DNA of 64,000 bases from Halobacteriovoraceae bacterium (GCA_020635135.1 JACKAJ010000016.1:62001-126000), one strand, 5' to 3'. Counted from the stretch's first letter, positions 1 through 9,446 are shown. Made by a program: numbers and translations. Notes: generated by a model not told the origin, from the letters alone.

Positions 1-1394
1 CGAAACAGTTAAAAGACCTCATCGCCAAACTCGATGTTCCAACGGCTTCTTCAGGAAGTGGAAAAATTCAAGTTTACTATCTTCAACATGGAAATGCTGA
101 AGAGTTGGCCCAGACATTAACAACTCTCATCTCAGGTGCTAAGAATACAGGGGGGAAAACTTCCGCGTCTTCTAGCCGAACTTCCAGGCTAACATCACGT
201 TCGACTAACGAGATTCAAGGTATTTTTAGTGAAGAAGTAAAAGTCACAGCGGATAAAGCGACCAACTCTCTGGTTGTCACAGCTTCCCCCACTGATTGGC
301 TCACTGTCAAAGAAGTTATTAGAAAACTTGATATCCCAAGAGATCAAGTCTATGTCGAAGGGCTTATTCTCGAAACAACTGTCAGAAAGAATTCATCTTT
401 TGGGACATCTTATATTGGTCTCTACGGCGAAGGCTTAGCTGAGCGCTTTGGATTTGGAGCTAATAACTTTATCGACCTCCAATCGGGGAACTTTCAAAAT
501 CTCTCAGGATTTTTTGGGGGGTTTGGAATTGGAAGTGCTAAAGACTTCACCATCAATCTTGGTGGCCAAGAAGTCGACTTAAAAGCAAGCTCAGTCAATG
601 GTCTCATCAAAGCGATCGCAGGAAAGACGAACTCCAACGTCCTTGCGACTCCACAAATTCTCGTCATGGATAATACTGAAGGAGTATTTGAAGTTGGGGA
701 AACTGTCCCAACTCAATCCCAAACAATAGGAACAGGAGGTGTTTCGACATCAAATATTACACCTCAAAAAATTACAATGGTTCTTAAAATTACTCCGCAG
801 ATTAATAAAGTCACTCGCTTTATAAAACTCAAAATTGATCAAAAGATTGAAGATTTTACCAATAGAGATGTTGCCATCCCTGCTGGAGGTGGTGTTGCCA
901 CAACTATTCGCTCTGCTATTACTGAGGTCATGGTGCGCGATCAAGACACCATTGCCATGGGTGGACTTTTGAGAGATAAAATCAACGACCAAGTCAGTAA
1001 GATTCCCCTACTTGGTGATATACCAGTTCTTGGGTGGCTCTTTAAAAGTAAACAAAAAGAACATGAAAAAGTTAACTTAATGTTCTTTCTTACTCCTAAA
1101 ATTATTTCACCTTACGGAAAAGTCGCGGCCAAAAATACTCTTAATCTGATTGAACAAAGAAATAAAAGAGTCACTGATGACAATATCGGTACCGACTACC
1201 ATCAAGAGGCTATATCAGAATTGGTCGACAAAGTTGAAAAACAAGCTCGCGGCCCCCTCTATACAGAAGAGCAAGCTCAGTTATACCGCAATGAAGAGAA
1301 AAATTCTGAAGACACAAGCAACTTAACGATAGATGATATGAAAGAACCTGAAGTTGACGATAGTGGTTTAGAAGAAATTGACGAAGAGTTTTAA
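1..1394 (+). CDS. gspD: Type II secretion outer-membrane secretin GspD (5' end outside window)
   Basis: The reading frame is open from base 3, so the N-terminus lies before the window; about 463 residues are visible. It forms the outer-membrane channel of the type II secretion system. Visible parts are the end of an N2 domain (sequence around VYYLQHGNAEELA), an N3 domain with the KVTADKATNSLVV stretch, and the secretin core with SNVLATPQILVMDN and the GDIPVLGWLFKS motif near the barrel end. The last ~80 residues are acidic and family-atypical, perhaps where a pilotin or the cell wall binds (inference). The stop TAA overlaps the gspE ATG by one base, so translation is probably coupled. A serine-rich low-complexity stretch sits in the N2/N3 linker. 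Confidence 0.95.
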   Translation, partial: KQLKDLIAKLDVPTASSGSGKIQVYYLQHGNAEELAQTLTTLISGAKNTGGKTSASSSRTSRLTSRSTNEIQGIFSEEVKVTADKATNSLVVTASPTDWLTVKEVIRKLDIPRDQVYVEGLILETTVRKNSSFGTSYIGLYGEGLAERFGFGANNFIDLQSGNFQNLSGFFGGFGIGSAKDFTINLGGQEVDLKASSVNGLIKAIAGKTNSNVLATPQILVMDNTEGVFEVGETVPTQSQTIGTGGVSTSNITPQKITMVLKITPQINKVTRFIKLKIDQKIEDFTNRDVAIPAGGGVATTIRSAITEVMVRDQDTIAMGGLLRDKINDQVSKIPLLGDIPVLGWLFKSKQKEHEKVNLMFFLTPKIISPYGKVAAKNTLNLIEQRNKRVTDDNIGTDYHQEAISELVDKVEKQARGPLYTEEQAQLYRNEEKNSEDTSNLTIDDMKEPEVDDSGLEEIDEEF

Positions 1395-3196
1395 TGACAG
1401 ACACAAACAATCCTAACACACCAGGAGATATCCCACCTGGTATACCAGAAGAAGCAACTGCTGTGGTGGGAGTTACCCCTCCTCCACCAGAAGACTTTTC
1501 TAAAGAAAAGATAGGAGCACTGTTACTAAAATTTACAACTCTCACTCAAGAACAACTCGACGAGGCCCTGCAAACTCAAAAAAATGAACCCGATGGGCTT
1601 TTGGGGGAAATTCTTCTCAAGAAAAACTATATCCACCCCCACGACATAATTAAAGTTGTTTGCCACCAAATGAATATCCCTTTTACTAACGATATCAAAA
1701 TCGATGAAATTGATTCCAATATCGTTAAAGATATTCCGATAAACTATGCGAAACACCACGAAGTGCTTCCTATCGTCGATACCGATTTTTATGTGACTAT
1801 CGTTATCAGTGATCCCTTTAAAGAAAATGTTATTAATGATCTCTCAAATATTTTTAGAAAAGAAATTAAAATATTGGTCTCTTCACCTCTTAAAATTCAA
1901 GAGGCCATCAACCGCGTTTACGAAAAGGCCAATCAAAATCTAGTCGATTCAATCGAAGATGAATTTGAAGAAAACCTGGATCTCGATGGTCCCATCGATA
2001 TTCTTGACGCTACTGCCGATGAAGCTCCTGTCATCCGCTTTGTGAACTCCATTATTTTTAGGGCCGTGAAAGAAAGAGCATCCGATATTCATATCGAACC
2101 CTATGAAAAAGACACAGTTTATCGATTTAGAATCAACGGGGTCATGCAAGAAATTTTACGCCAACCTAAGAAAACCCACGCAGCGGTGAGTTCCCGTATT
2201 AAAGTTATGGCGAAACTCGATATCGCTGAAAAAAGACTCCCTCAAGATGGGAGAATTAAAATTAAAATTGCAGGGAAAGACATTGATATCCGTTTGAGCA
2301 CGACACCTGTTCAAAATGGAGAGAGAATCGTTATGAGGATTCTCGAGAAAAGTAATACCATCCTCGAACTTGAGGCCTTAGGCTTTAGAGGAAAAGTTCT
2401 CAACAATCTCGAAGAACTTTCAAAAAGAAAGCATGGCGTTCTCTATGTGACAGGGCCAACTGGTCACGGAAAAACGACCACACTCTTTGCCATCCTCAAA
2501 CGCATTAATACTCCCGATAAAATGATTATCACTGTAGAAGACCCGGTGGAATATGAAATTCCAGGGATTTCACAAATCCAAGTGAATTCTAAAATTGAAC
2601 TCACTTTTGCCATCGCACTGAGATCTATTCTACGGCAAAACCCAGATGTGGTTATGGTGGGAGAGACTCGGGACCAGGAAACAGCAGAGATGGCGATCAA
2701 TGCTTCACTAACCGGTCACTTTGTTCTTTCAACTCTTCACACCAATGATGCTTCCAGTGCCCCAACCAGACTTATTGATATGGGCGTCCAACCCTTTCTC
2801 ATTTCTTCATCACTTGTGGCCGTTCTTGCGCAGAGACTTATTCGCGTTCTCTGCGATGAATGTAAAAAACCTGTTGAAATAACGGAATATCAAAAGAATT
2901 TATTGGGGATTGAAGACGCAATTCCCGCCGATGCTACAGTTTTCGAACCCATTGGCTGCCCAAAGTGTAACAGCACTGGTTATTCAGGGCGAACCTGTGT
3001 AGCCGAGCTCTTAATGATCACAGACGAAATACGCGCACTTATTCTCAAGCAATCAGACGCTTCGACCATAAAGCGAATGGCCGTCAAGCAAGGGATGAAA
3101 ACCTTGCGCACAGATGCTATCGATAAAGTTTTCCGAGGGATTACATCCATTGATGAAATGATGAGGGCCATTAACTCTGAAGATATTGAGAGTTAA
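1394..3196 (+). CDS. gspE: Type II secretion ATPase GspE
   Basis: Cytoplasmic hexameric ATPase that powers pseudopilus assembly; 600 residues. A proline-rich leader (about residues 7-35) precedes an MshEN-type N1 domain (LLGEILLKKNYI). The ATPase core has Walker A GPTGHGKTTT near residue 354 (histidine where serine is usual), the Asp box VEDPVEY, a Walker B region NPDVVMVGETRD and a His box STLHTNDA. A four-cysteine zinc motif follows (CDECKK near 487 and CPKC near 523), which separates GspE/PilB from retraction ATPases. The start ATG overlaps the gspD stop. It lies between gspD and gspF in standard order. PilB is the main alternative, but the surrounding genes favour GspE. Confidence 0.96.
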   Translation: MTDTNNPNTPGDIPPGIPEEATAVVGVTPPPPEDFSKEKIGALLLKFTTLTQEQLDEALQTQKNEPDGLLGEILLKKNYIHPHDIIKVVCHQMNIPFTNDIKIDEIDSNIVKDIPINYAKHHEVLPIVDTDFYVTIVISDPFKENVINDLSNIFRKEIKILVSSPLKIQEAINRVYEKANQNLVDSIEDEFEENLDLDGPIDILDATADEAPVIRFVNSIIFRAVKERASDIHIEPYEKDTVYRFRINGVMQEILRQPKKTHAAVSSRIKVMAKLDIAEKRLPQDGRIKIKIAGKDIDIRLSTTPVQNGERIVMRILEKSNTILELEALGFRGKVLNNLEELSKRKHGVLYVTGPTGHGKTTTLFAILKRINTPDKMIITVEDPVEYEIPGISQIQVNSKIELTFAIALRSILRQNPDVVMVGETRDQETAEMAINASLTGHFVLSTLHTNDASSAPTRLIDMGVQPFLISSSLVAVLAQRLIRVLCDECKKPVEITEYQKNLLGIEDAIPADATVFEPIGCPKCNSTGYSGRTCVAELLMITDEIRALILKQSDASTIKRMAVKQGMKTLRTDAIDKVFRGITSIDEMMRAINSEDIES

Positions 3197-3315
3197 CAAC
3201 ACCCTTACACCCAACACACCCTTAAAGTCTTTCTCTGCTTATTGATTTGTTGTAAGCTATTAGAAAGACATTAACCTAAAAAATTTATTTTATTTAGAAG
3301 CTTAAATTAAAAACT

Positions 3316-4521
3316 ATGGCCATATTTACATACAAAGGCATTGATCGCACCGGGAAAGAAGTTAAAGGAAACCTTAACTGCGAAACCGAAATAGTCGCTA
3401 AGCAAAAAATTAAAAGCATGGGCATCATGCTGATGAGCCTAAAAGAGAAAAAAGCTCAAGCGAAAAATACTTCACTCTTGAGCAATAAAAGAGTCTCCAT
3501 CAATGATCTCTCTTTGATGACGAGGCAATTGGCCACCTTGATCAAAGCACGCATCCAAATTGTTGAGGCCCTACAAGCACTTGGTGATCAAATTGATCAC
3601 GAACACCTCAAAGTTGTGCTTTCAGATGTGAAAACTAAAGTTAACGAAGGGTCTTCGCTGGCCAAGGCCCTTGCCGATCATCCAAAAATCTTCAATAACG
3701 TCTACACGAACATGGTGGAGGCCGGTGAAGCTTCTGGGACACTCGATATAGTCCTCTTGAGACTTGCTGAATTTACAGAAAGCCAAGTAAAGCTTAAAAA
3801 CAAAATCAAAAGTGCCATGACTTATCCAGTGATTATTTCAGTTTTTGGTTTTGGGATGATTAACGTCATTTTTATAGTCGTTATACCGCAAATTGCAAAA
3901 ATGTTCAGTAGTTCTAAAAAAGAATTGCCCCAGTTAACCAAAATTACGATCGCTATTTCGCAATTTCTTCAAAATTATTGGTATGTCGTTATCATAGGGA
4001 TTATTGCAACCTACTTCATTGTATCCAGATACTTGGCCACCACTTCGGGCACGAGAAAGTGGCACCGTATGCAGCTTAGACTTCCTATCGTCGGCTCGCT
4101 TATTCAAATGATCAATGTCAGCCGTTTTTGTTCAACACTCGGGACACTTCTCAATTCAGGGGTTCCCATTTTGACTTCTATGACCATTGTTAAAAACTTA
4201 GTTGGCAATGTCTGGATGAAAGACGCCATTGAAGAATCGAGAATTGCCGTTTCCGAAGGTTCTTCAATAACGGGGCCACTGCTGAAATCAGGTTTTTTTC
4301 CAAGCCTCGTTACTCACATGATTAAACTTGGAGAGCGCTCAGGGGAATTAGAGCCAATGCTCGATATCATTGCTGAAAACTATGAAGATCAGGTGGAAAA
4401 CAAACTCAGTTCTCTCACATCTGTTATCGAACCTCTCATGATGATTGTCATGGGGTTCGCAGTTGCGATCATCATATTTTCGGTTATTATACCTATGATG
4501 GAACTTAATAAACTTCATTAA
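3316..4521 (+). CDS. gspF: Type II secretion inner-membrane platform GspF
   Basis: 401-residue polytopic protein that anchors the GspE motor and is thought to pass its motion to the pseudopilus. Two T2SSF repeats are visible: residues about 60-190 (LMTRQLATLIKARIQIVEAL...MVEAGEASGTLD) and about 265-390 (FCSTLGTLLNSGVPI...MIKLGERSGELEPML). Three hydrophobic segments are centred near residues 178, 225 and 380. The N-terminus (FTYKGIDRTGKEVKG) is the usual GspF opening. It is preceded by a 119-bp gap after gspE, with no convincing Shine-Dalgarno, so it may have its own promoter; I did not find a good -35/-10 pair. Confidence 0.95.
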   Translation: MAIFTYKGIDRTGKEVKGNLNCETEIVAKQKIKSMGIMLMSLKEKKAQAKNTSLLSNKRVSINDLSLMTRQLATLIKARIQIVEALQALGDQIDHEHLKVVLSDVKTKVNEGSSLAKALADHPKIFNNVYTNMVEAGEASGTLDIVLLRLAEFTESQVKLKNKIKSAMTYPVIISVFGFGMINVIFIVVIPQIAKMFSSSKKELPQLTKITIAISQFLQNYWYVVIIGIIATYFIVSRYLATTSGTRKWHRMQLRLPIVGSLIQMINVSRFCSTLGTLLNSGVPILTSMTIVKNLVGNVWMKDAIEESRIAVSEGSSITGPLLKSGFFPSLVTHMIKLGERSGELEPMLDIIAENYEDQVENKLSSLTSVIEPLMMIVMGFAVAIIIFSVIIPMMELNKLH

Positions 4522-4543
4522 AAATAAAGAAAGGAGCTCATTA

Positions 4544-4987
4544 ATGAAATTTCTTAGATCAAATGCAGGATTCAGCTTACTTGAAATTCTGATCGCACTA
4601 ACTCTCCTCGGTATTGCTGGTGCATTTGTCGCAAGTAAAGTCCTCGACAACCTCCAAGAAGGGAAAGTTGAGGCTGCTCGTATTCAAATACAAAGATTGG
4701 GTGGAATTCTCGATGAATTTAAAAGACATTGTAATAGATATCCAACCACGGAACAAGGCCTTAGCGCACTTTTAGAGAAGCCAACTGCTGTTGGTGGACG
4801 TGAATGTAAACGCTACCGCCCAGGGGGTTACATAAAAGACGGAAAGCTTCCTCTAGATCCTTGGGACAATGAGTTTATTTACGAATCTCCTGATGAAGGG
4901 AGAACTTACACAATCATCTCGCTTGGTTCTGATGGATTAGAAGGCGGAGACGGATTTGACGCCGATATCGTTAGCTCAGACCTCTAA
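4544..4987 (+). CDS. gspG: Major pseudopilin GspG
   Basis: Main subunit of the type II secretion pseudopilus. The 147-residue product has a prepilin peptidase site after a short leader (NAG|FSLLEILIA) with Glu+5, then a hydrophobic helix. The C-terminal GspG signature follows: YPTTEQGLSAL and LPLDPWDNEFIYESPDEG, with a Ca-site-like GSDGLEGGDGFDADI tail. Two cysteines (in RHC-like KRHCNR and RECKRY) flank the variable loop and might form a disulphide. A strong ribosome site AAAGGAG lies upstream. The 3' end overlaps gspH by 32 bp. Confidence 0.95.
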   Translation: MKFLRSNAGFSLLEILIALTLLGIAGAFVASKVLDNLQEGKVEAARIQIQRLGGILDEFKRHCNRYPTTEQGLSALLEKPTAVGGRECKRYRPGGYIKDGKLPLDPWDNEFIYESPDEGRTYTIISLGSDGLEGGDGFDADIVSSDL

Positions 4988-5675
4988 ACGTTTTAATACA
5001 ACCAGAAGAGTTTTACTTCAGAACTCTTCTGGTTTTAGTCTCATTGAGATTCTCATTGCTTTTTTGCTCGTCGCTTTGCTCTTTATATCTATCGACATCG
5101 GAATTCAATCAGAACACGATAAACTTATCATCGCTATTGATGATATTGAAAGGGCCATTAAATTTGCCCGCAATGAAGCTATTCTTCGAAATAAAATTGT
5201 GCGTTTAAAATTTAATTTTACTAAAACTCCTTGTGAATACACCGTCGAATCAAGTAGTCACGGAGAACTCATCATCCCTGAATATCAAGAAGAAGATAAA
5301 CTCGACATCCAAAGTCGAGAAGAATATGAAAAATCGAGAGACGTCTTTGAAAAGGCCTTTATTCCCGTAGAAGAGTTTAAAAAAAATACTCGTGAACTCG
5401 ATGAGGATATAAAAATTGTCGGCATAGCCACTAGCCTTACCAAAGACTTCCAAACCTCCGAAGCATCTATTTATTTTTACCCCTCAGGTTTTCAAGATCA
5501 GTCCCTTATCGTGGTCTCAACCATTGAAGAAGTTGTTATAATGACACTTGAAAGCTTTAGGGAAAGAGTACAGACAAAGTTCGAACAACTTAAAGAACTC
5601 AATTATGATGAATATGAAAACTATATTTATGAAAAAGCTGAAGAAATTTACAACGACTGGATCGACAATACTTAA
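4956..5675 (+). CDS. gspH: Minor pseudopilin GspH
   Basis: 239-residue pseudopilin with a class III signal: SSG|FSLIEILIAFLLVALLF, Glu+5 present. It is expected at the tip or body of the secretion pseudopilus. The start is chosen as TTG at 4956 because GGAG lies six bases upstream (4946-4949) inside the end of gspG, and no ATG precedes the prepilin site in this frame. The C-terminal half is longer and more acidic than typical GspH, ending in a tyrosine-rich charged helix (YDEYENYIYEKAEEIY). Assignment among H, I and J rests on order and on the FARNEAILRNKIVRL helix, which resembles GspH. Confidence 0.8.
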   Translation: MTPISLAQTSKRFNTTRRVLLQNSSGFSLIEILIAFLLVALLFISIDIGIQSEHDKLIIAIDDIERAIKFARNEAILRNKIVRLKFNFTKTPCEYTVESSSHGELIIPEYQEEDKLDIQSREEYEKSRDVFEKAFIPVEEFKKNTRELDEDIKIVGIATSLTKDFQTSEASIYFYPSGFQDQSLIVVSTIEEVVIMTLESFRERVQTKFEQLKELNYDEYENYIYEKAEEIYNDWIDNT

Positions 5676-6222
5676 ATCTTCAAAAGGATTAAGTCTTCTC
5701 GAGATCATGATTGCTTTCATGCTCTTTTCAGTCTTTTATCTCGCTTTTGTTGGAAGTCAAAGCGATAACGTGCTCGATTCTGAATATATGGAAAGTGAAT
5801 TAATGTTGCATTCACTTTGTAAAAACGTTCTCAATGACATTCTCATCGCACCACCAACTTTAACCGAATCGCTCACTCTCACGGCTCAAAAGGAGCGCTT
5901 CGAAGACTCTGATCTTCAAGACTTCGAATACATGGTGGAGTGGGTACAATTTGAGCTTCCCAATTTTTTCAATTTGGCTGGAGGCGGGCAAGACGACGAA
6001 GGGAATTCTGGGCAAAACGCTCAAATGCAACAATACATGAATGTCATGTATGAAAGTATTAAAGAAAATGTGAAGCAAGCCTTGTGGCAAGTGCGGGTCA
6101 CTGTTTTTAATAAAATTACTGATAACCAGTATACGATGACTGCTTGGCTTAGAAATCCTAATTATCAGATTAAGGCTATGGCAGGGCAAGCGTCTGCCCC
6201 AACTGCCTCGGAAGGTGAATAG
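5629..6222 (+). CDS. gspI: Minor pseudopilin GspI
   Basis: Pseudopilin with prepilin site SSKG|LSLLEIMIAFMLFSVF and Glu+5; about 197 residues from ATG 5629. The frame stays open upstream to 5548, with other ATGs at 5605, 5608 and 5614, but 5629 gives a 20-residue leader MKKLKKF..., the most prepilin-like. No start has a clear Shine-Dalgarno, so translation is likely coupled to gspH, which it overlaps by 47 bp. Placement between gspH and gspJ and its modest size support GspI, which in known systems forms the tip complex with GspJ and GspK. A glycine/asparagine/glutamine-rich insert (GGGQDDEGNSGQNAQMQQ) is unusual. Confidence 0.8.
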   Translation: MKKLKKFTTTGSTILKSSKGLSLLEIMIAFMLFSVFYLAFVGSQSDNVLDSEYMESELMLHSLCKNVLNDILIAPPTLTESLTLTAQKERFEDSDLQDFEYMVEWVQFELPNFFNLAGGGQDDEGNSGQNAQMQQYMNVMYESIKENVKQALWQVRVTVFNKITDNQYTMTAWLRNPNYQIKAMAGQASAPTASEGE

Positions 6223-6237
6223 TCACTGGAGTTGTGT

Positions 6238-7128
6238 TTGAGAATGAATAGAGATGGATTTACATTAATTGAAGTGATGATTTCGATCATCCTTCTCTCG
6301 TTCATGACTCTGGCCGTGATCAACAACACCAGCGAGAGTTTTGAGTTAAAAGATAGAACTGTCAATGAAGATAGTGATCGCTTAAGAGTTTATACTGCTT
6401 TGAGTATTATGGAATACGATTTCACTCACATCTATTCCCCTCTTTATTTCAGTAAAAAATTTGATATGGAACAATTGGCTGTTGAAATAAAAGATCGAAA
6501 AGACCCTCTTTATGAACTCCGTGAGGAAATTAAGTTTAATATCGACGAAACTTATCGAGACAATTCACTTTTTTATATGCCCAATGAAGATGGCATCCCC
6601 ATCCCTCGTTTCAAACAACCAGAGAAAAGTACTTTCGAATTTTTTACAAACTCTAATCGAAGAATAATCGAAAATTCGAAAGAGTCCGTTTACTCTTGGA
6701 TCATCTATACTCTTGAAGCTCCCAGTGAAGATGACGTCCAATACCTTAAAGACAAACTTAAAGACCCAAATCTCGATCCCGGAAGTGTGCTTGTTCGTTA
6801 CCATATCTCAAAAAATCCTTTTAGTGATGAAGATCTCGACTTTGAGGAAGAAAAAAGCCAAGTCATAATGGAATTAGTTGATGAAGTCGAATTTACTTTT
6901 TGGGATTCTGACACCCAAAAATTTTCAGAACTCAAACAAATTGTCGATGGGCAAGGTTGGATTACCGCCATTAAAGTTTTAATTAAATATCGAAATATCT
7001 ATAATCAGCCACAAAAGCTCGAGAGAATTTTCAGACCCATTTGGCCACTGTATAACCCGCTTGAAGACGAATTTGATAAAAAATCCAAATCACAATTGCA
7101 ACAAACGGGTCCAAGAGGAGGAAATTAA
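6238..7128 (+). CDS. gspJ: Minor pseudopilin GspJ
   Basis: About 296 residues. Prepilin site RDG|FTLIEVMISIILLSF with Glu+5, preceded by a very short leader. The start is placed at TTG 6238, six bases after GGAG (6228-6231); ATG 6244 and TTG 6232 are alternatives. GspJ is the largest of the minor pseudopilins apart from GspK and forms the tip complex with GspI and GspK in studied systems. The conserved pattern of a long pseudopilin helix followed by beta-rich segments with VDEVEFTFWD fits GspJ (compare the usual V..l.fry.d). Its end precedes gspK by one base. Confidence 0.83.
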   Translation: MRMNRDGFTLIEVMISIILLSFMTLAVINNTSESFELKDRTVNEDSDRLRVYTALSIMEYDFTHIYSPLYFSKKFDMEQLAVEIKDRKDPLYELREEIKFNIDETYRDNSLFYMPNEDGIPIPRFKQPEKSTFEFFTNSNRRIIENSKESVYSWIIYTLEAPSEDDVQYLKDKLKDPNLDPGSVLVRYHISKNPFSDEDLDFEEEKSQVIMELVDEVEFTFWDSDTQKFSELKQIVDGQGWITAIKVLIKYRNIYNQPQKLERIFRPIWPLYNPLEDEFDKKSKSQLQQTGPRGGN

Positions 7129-7129
7129 A

Positions 7130-8506
7130 ATGAAAAATTTTTCTTCTCTCATCAACAATTCAAAAGGTGTCGCGCTCTTGATGGTCATTACGGCCATTAC
7201 GCTTCTTTCGCTTCTTATGTTCACTTTTCGCTTTGATACTGGGGTGAATAAAATCAAAGCCTACAATATGACCAGCAAGGCTCAAGCTCGGCTCAACGCT
7301 GAGTCAGGCCTTCACTTAGCTCTCATTCGCTTAGAGATTTATCAGCAGGCCCTTAACTACCTTAATAAAAACAATAATCTCAATCTCCCGACCGAAATTT
7401 TTAATCAAATCTGGAGCTTTCCTTTAAAATTCCCACTGGAGATCACACCAGAAATGGGAATTATCGATCGCTCGGCCATTGAAAAATTTCTAAAAAACCT
7501 CGTCATCGAAGGTGAGATTATCACTTCAATTTCTAGCTATTCCAATAAAATCAATATCAATGGGCTCAGGGCCTCTAAGCTCACTAAATTTGTGCACGAA
7601 ATTTCAAAGAATCAAGCGGCTACTACAACTCCAGGTAAAGCGACAGGAGGAATCAAACCTACTGACCCCAATGATCCAGGTATCACCCCCCCCGAAGAAG
7701 ATCCCAACGAAAATCCTAATGAAGCAGAAAATGATCAAGTTTTAGAAATGGAAAAGAGATTTAAAGAACTCTTGGAAAGAACCATAGAGAAAAAACTCGA
7801 AACTGATTCTTATTTTTATAGTAAATACAGCGGGCTCGATCTAGATCTCCTCATCGCCACTATAAAATATTATATCAGTGATAAAGGTCAAGACATTGGT
7901 CCACTCACGAACACAATCGCAGCAGAGTTTGAAAAAATAGGCATAACTCCCAAGCATGCCCCCATGACCAGTTTATCGGAACTCTACATGCTTCCTGGCT
8001 GGAGTGATGAACTCGTCAATCTTATTAAAAACGAAATCACTGTACACGGAGTGATGGTCATTGATGTTAACAATATTACGGCCAATATGCTTCGCCTTCT
8101 TATTGCTGAAATCTCTGATGACGATATAAAGGCATTCTACGAATATAAAAATGATCCTGCTAATCCCATTACTTTTGAAAGTGTAAATGACATTAGAAAT
8201 TACTTTGCCAACGAAGCGAGAATTATTAACAGCGGAGAGTTTGATGATCGCGTAGAGCTTCTCAAAAAAGCGGGAATTTCTTTTGGTTCACGGCCAGCCC
8301 TTTTTAAAGTTGTCTCTACCGGGACTCACAATAGTGCAGAATACACCATTAATGCCATTGTCAGCATCGATCGAAAGGTTATGAAAGAAGACTCCAAAAA
8401 GGGAGGCTTTGCTGGAGGGACTCAAAAAGGTGGAGATTCTAAGCCAAATAAAAAAGAAAAATACGAGTACGCTAAGCCTCGCGTGCTTGAAATCTACATA
8501 AACTAA
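7130..8506 (+). CDS. gspK: Pseudopilin-like tip protein GspK
   Basis: 458 residues. The start is ATG 7130, just after a near-perfect AGGAGG. It has a type-IV-pilin-like N-terminus (NNSKG|VALLMVITAITLLSLL) that lacks Glu+5, the known hallmark of GspK, the cap subunit. The GspK helical domain follows. A proline/acidic low-complexity insert around residues 170-200 (PNDPGITPPEEDPNENPNE) interrupts it. The C-terminal region contains the conserved GSRPALFKVVSTGTHNSAEYTI segment, seen in GspK as the beta domain that closes the tip. The protein is longer than the usual ~320 residues because of the insert and a lysine-rich tail. Confidence 0.9.
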   Translation: MKNFSSLINNSKGVALLMVITAITLLSLLMFTFRFDTGVNKIKAYNMTSKAQARLNAESGLHLALIRLEIYQQALNYLNKNNNLNLPTEIFNQIWSFPLKFPLEITPEMGIIDRSAIEKFLKNLVIEGEIITSISSYSNKININGLRASKLTKFVHEISKNQAATTTPGKATGGIKPTDPNDPGITPPEEDPNENPNEAENDQVLEMEKRFKELLERTIEKKLETDSYFYSKYSGLDLDLLIATIKYYISDKGQDIGPLTNTIAAEFEKIGITPKHAPMTSLSELYMLPGWSDELVNLIKNEITVHGVMVIDVNNITANMLRLLIAEISDDDIKAFYEYKNDPANPITFESVNDIRNYFANEARIINSGEFDDRVELLKKAGISFGSRPALFKVVSTGTHNSAEYTINAIVSIDRKVMKEDSKKGGFAGGTQKGGDSKPNKKEKYEYAKPRVLEIYIN

Positions 8507-8604
8507 CAAATCCACGCAATGACTTCACGCACCATTACTCTCTTTATTGATTTTCCTCAATAATAATGTTTTAAGTTGCTCATTCACTAATGGAGACAAC
8601 TTCT

Positions 8605-9009
8605 ATGAAAACTTTGGCATTATTAGCAGCACTTCTTTTTACCCAATGGGGGTATTCCCAAACTTCTGGACTTCGTGAGTACTTGGTTGAACTTGCCGAT
8701 CAGTATGGAGAAGATATTTCAACACTAGAGCTTTTCGAAGACAATGCTGAGTTTGTCCGCATGAGTGAAGTTCCCCGTAATCTTTTTGAAAAAGCTGAGA
8801 ACGCCATCGCGAGTGATCTTAAAATTTTAGATGTTGAAATTCCCGTTGCCCTTTATAACAAAAATCAAATTGTGGGCTATGCATTCGCTTTCTGGATCGA
8901 TGAGGGTCTAAAAAATGTCGACGAAGAAAATGCTCACATAATCTCAGTCTACATAACCTTTCAGGGAAAAATCGCCGCCATCTACGACAACACAGAAGAA
9001 GACAATTAA
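8605..9009 (+). CDS. Small exported protein of unknown function inside the secretion cluster
   Basis: 134 residues from ATG 8605; GGAG at 8592-8595 sits nine bases upstream, which favours this over ATG 8590. A clear Sec signal peptide (MKTLALLAALLFTQWGYSQ) would give a periplasmic or secreted protein of ~115 residues, acidic and without cysteines. No family recognised. It lies in an 84-98 bp step after gspK and is followed 15 bp later by another exported protein. Its position suggests it could be a substrate or accessory of the type II system (inference only). Confidence 0.75.
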   Translation: MKTLALLAALLFTQWGYSQTSGLREYLVELADQYGEDISTLELFEDNAEFVRMSEVPRNLFEKAENAIASDLKILDVEIPVALYNKNQIVGYAFAFWIDEGLKNVDEENAHIISVYITFQGKIAAIYDNTEEDN

Positions 9010-9024
9010 TAAAAGGAGTCTATC

Positions 9025-9402
9025 ATGAAAATTATTCTTTTCTTAACACTCATTTCTACGTTTAGTTTTGCCAAGGCCAATGAACCAGAGTTCACTTGCA
9101 TGGTTACTCAAACTGGCTATAACTATCACTTTTATCTTTCAGAAGAGAAAAAAGTTGAAGTTTATACTCCATCAGGAAATTTCGTAACCAAATTTGATGG
9201 AATTGATGTTCGTTATATGTCCATAGAATCTATTCCTAGCTATGACCAATATACAATTTACTTTACCGATGACAACACGACTCTGGCTACAATAGAATTT
9301 CAGGAAGAAGACACAGTAGGAGATGGTAAAATGCACTTAGGAGATGGAAATTCTTATTCAGTTAATTGTTTTCGCGAAGAAATTTGGTTTCCTGAAAATT
9401 AA
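9025..9402 (+). CDS. Small exported protein of unknown function
   Basis: 125 residues with a signal peptide ending near FAKA and a good AAAAGGAG ribosome site. The mature part is beta-strand-like with one cysteine near each end (FTCMV and VNCFRE), which could pair as a disulphide. It shares this layout (N-terminal aromatic-Cys, long beta stretch, C-terminal Cys) with the exported protein at 59057-59407, but I cannot show homology by eye. It forms a two-gene unit with the preceding exported protein and is followed by a 13-bp hairpin. Confidence 0.75.
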   Translation: MKIILFLTLISTFSFAKANEPEFTCMVTQTGYNYHFYLSEEKKVEVYTPSGNFVTKFDGIDVRYMSIESIPSYDQYTIYFTDDNTTLATIEFQEEDTVGDGKMHLGDGNSYSVNCFREEIWFPEN

Positions 9403-9413
9403 TTAAAATAATA

Positions 9414-9446
9414 TTGAGATCTCTTATTCAAGCTAAGAGATCTCAA
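9414..9446 (+). terminator. Perfect 13-bp hairpin after the two small exported genes
   Basis: TTGAGATCTCTTA at 9414-9426 pairs perfectly with 9434-9446 around a 7-base loop, 12 bp after the preceding stop codon. The following bases (CTCTTTCCC) are pyrimidine-rich but not a full U tract, so termination may be partial. It would separate gspK and the small genes from gspL. Confidence 0.6.

Noticed and set aside
3197..3315. Possible promoter between gspE and gspF (TTGATT near 3242)
   Set aside because: No -10 element at acceptable spacing.
9025..9402. Homology between the small exported proteins at 9025-9402 and 59057-59407
   Set aside because: Similar size, signal peptide and cysteine positions, but no convincing residue matches by eye.
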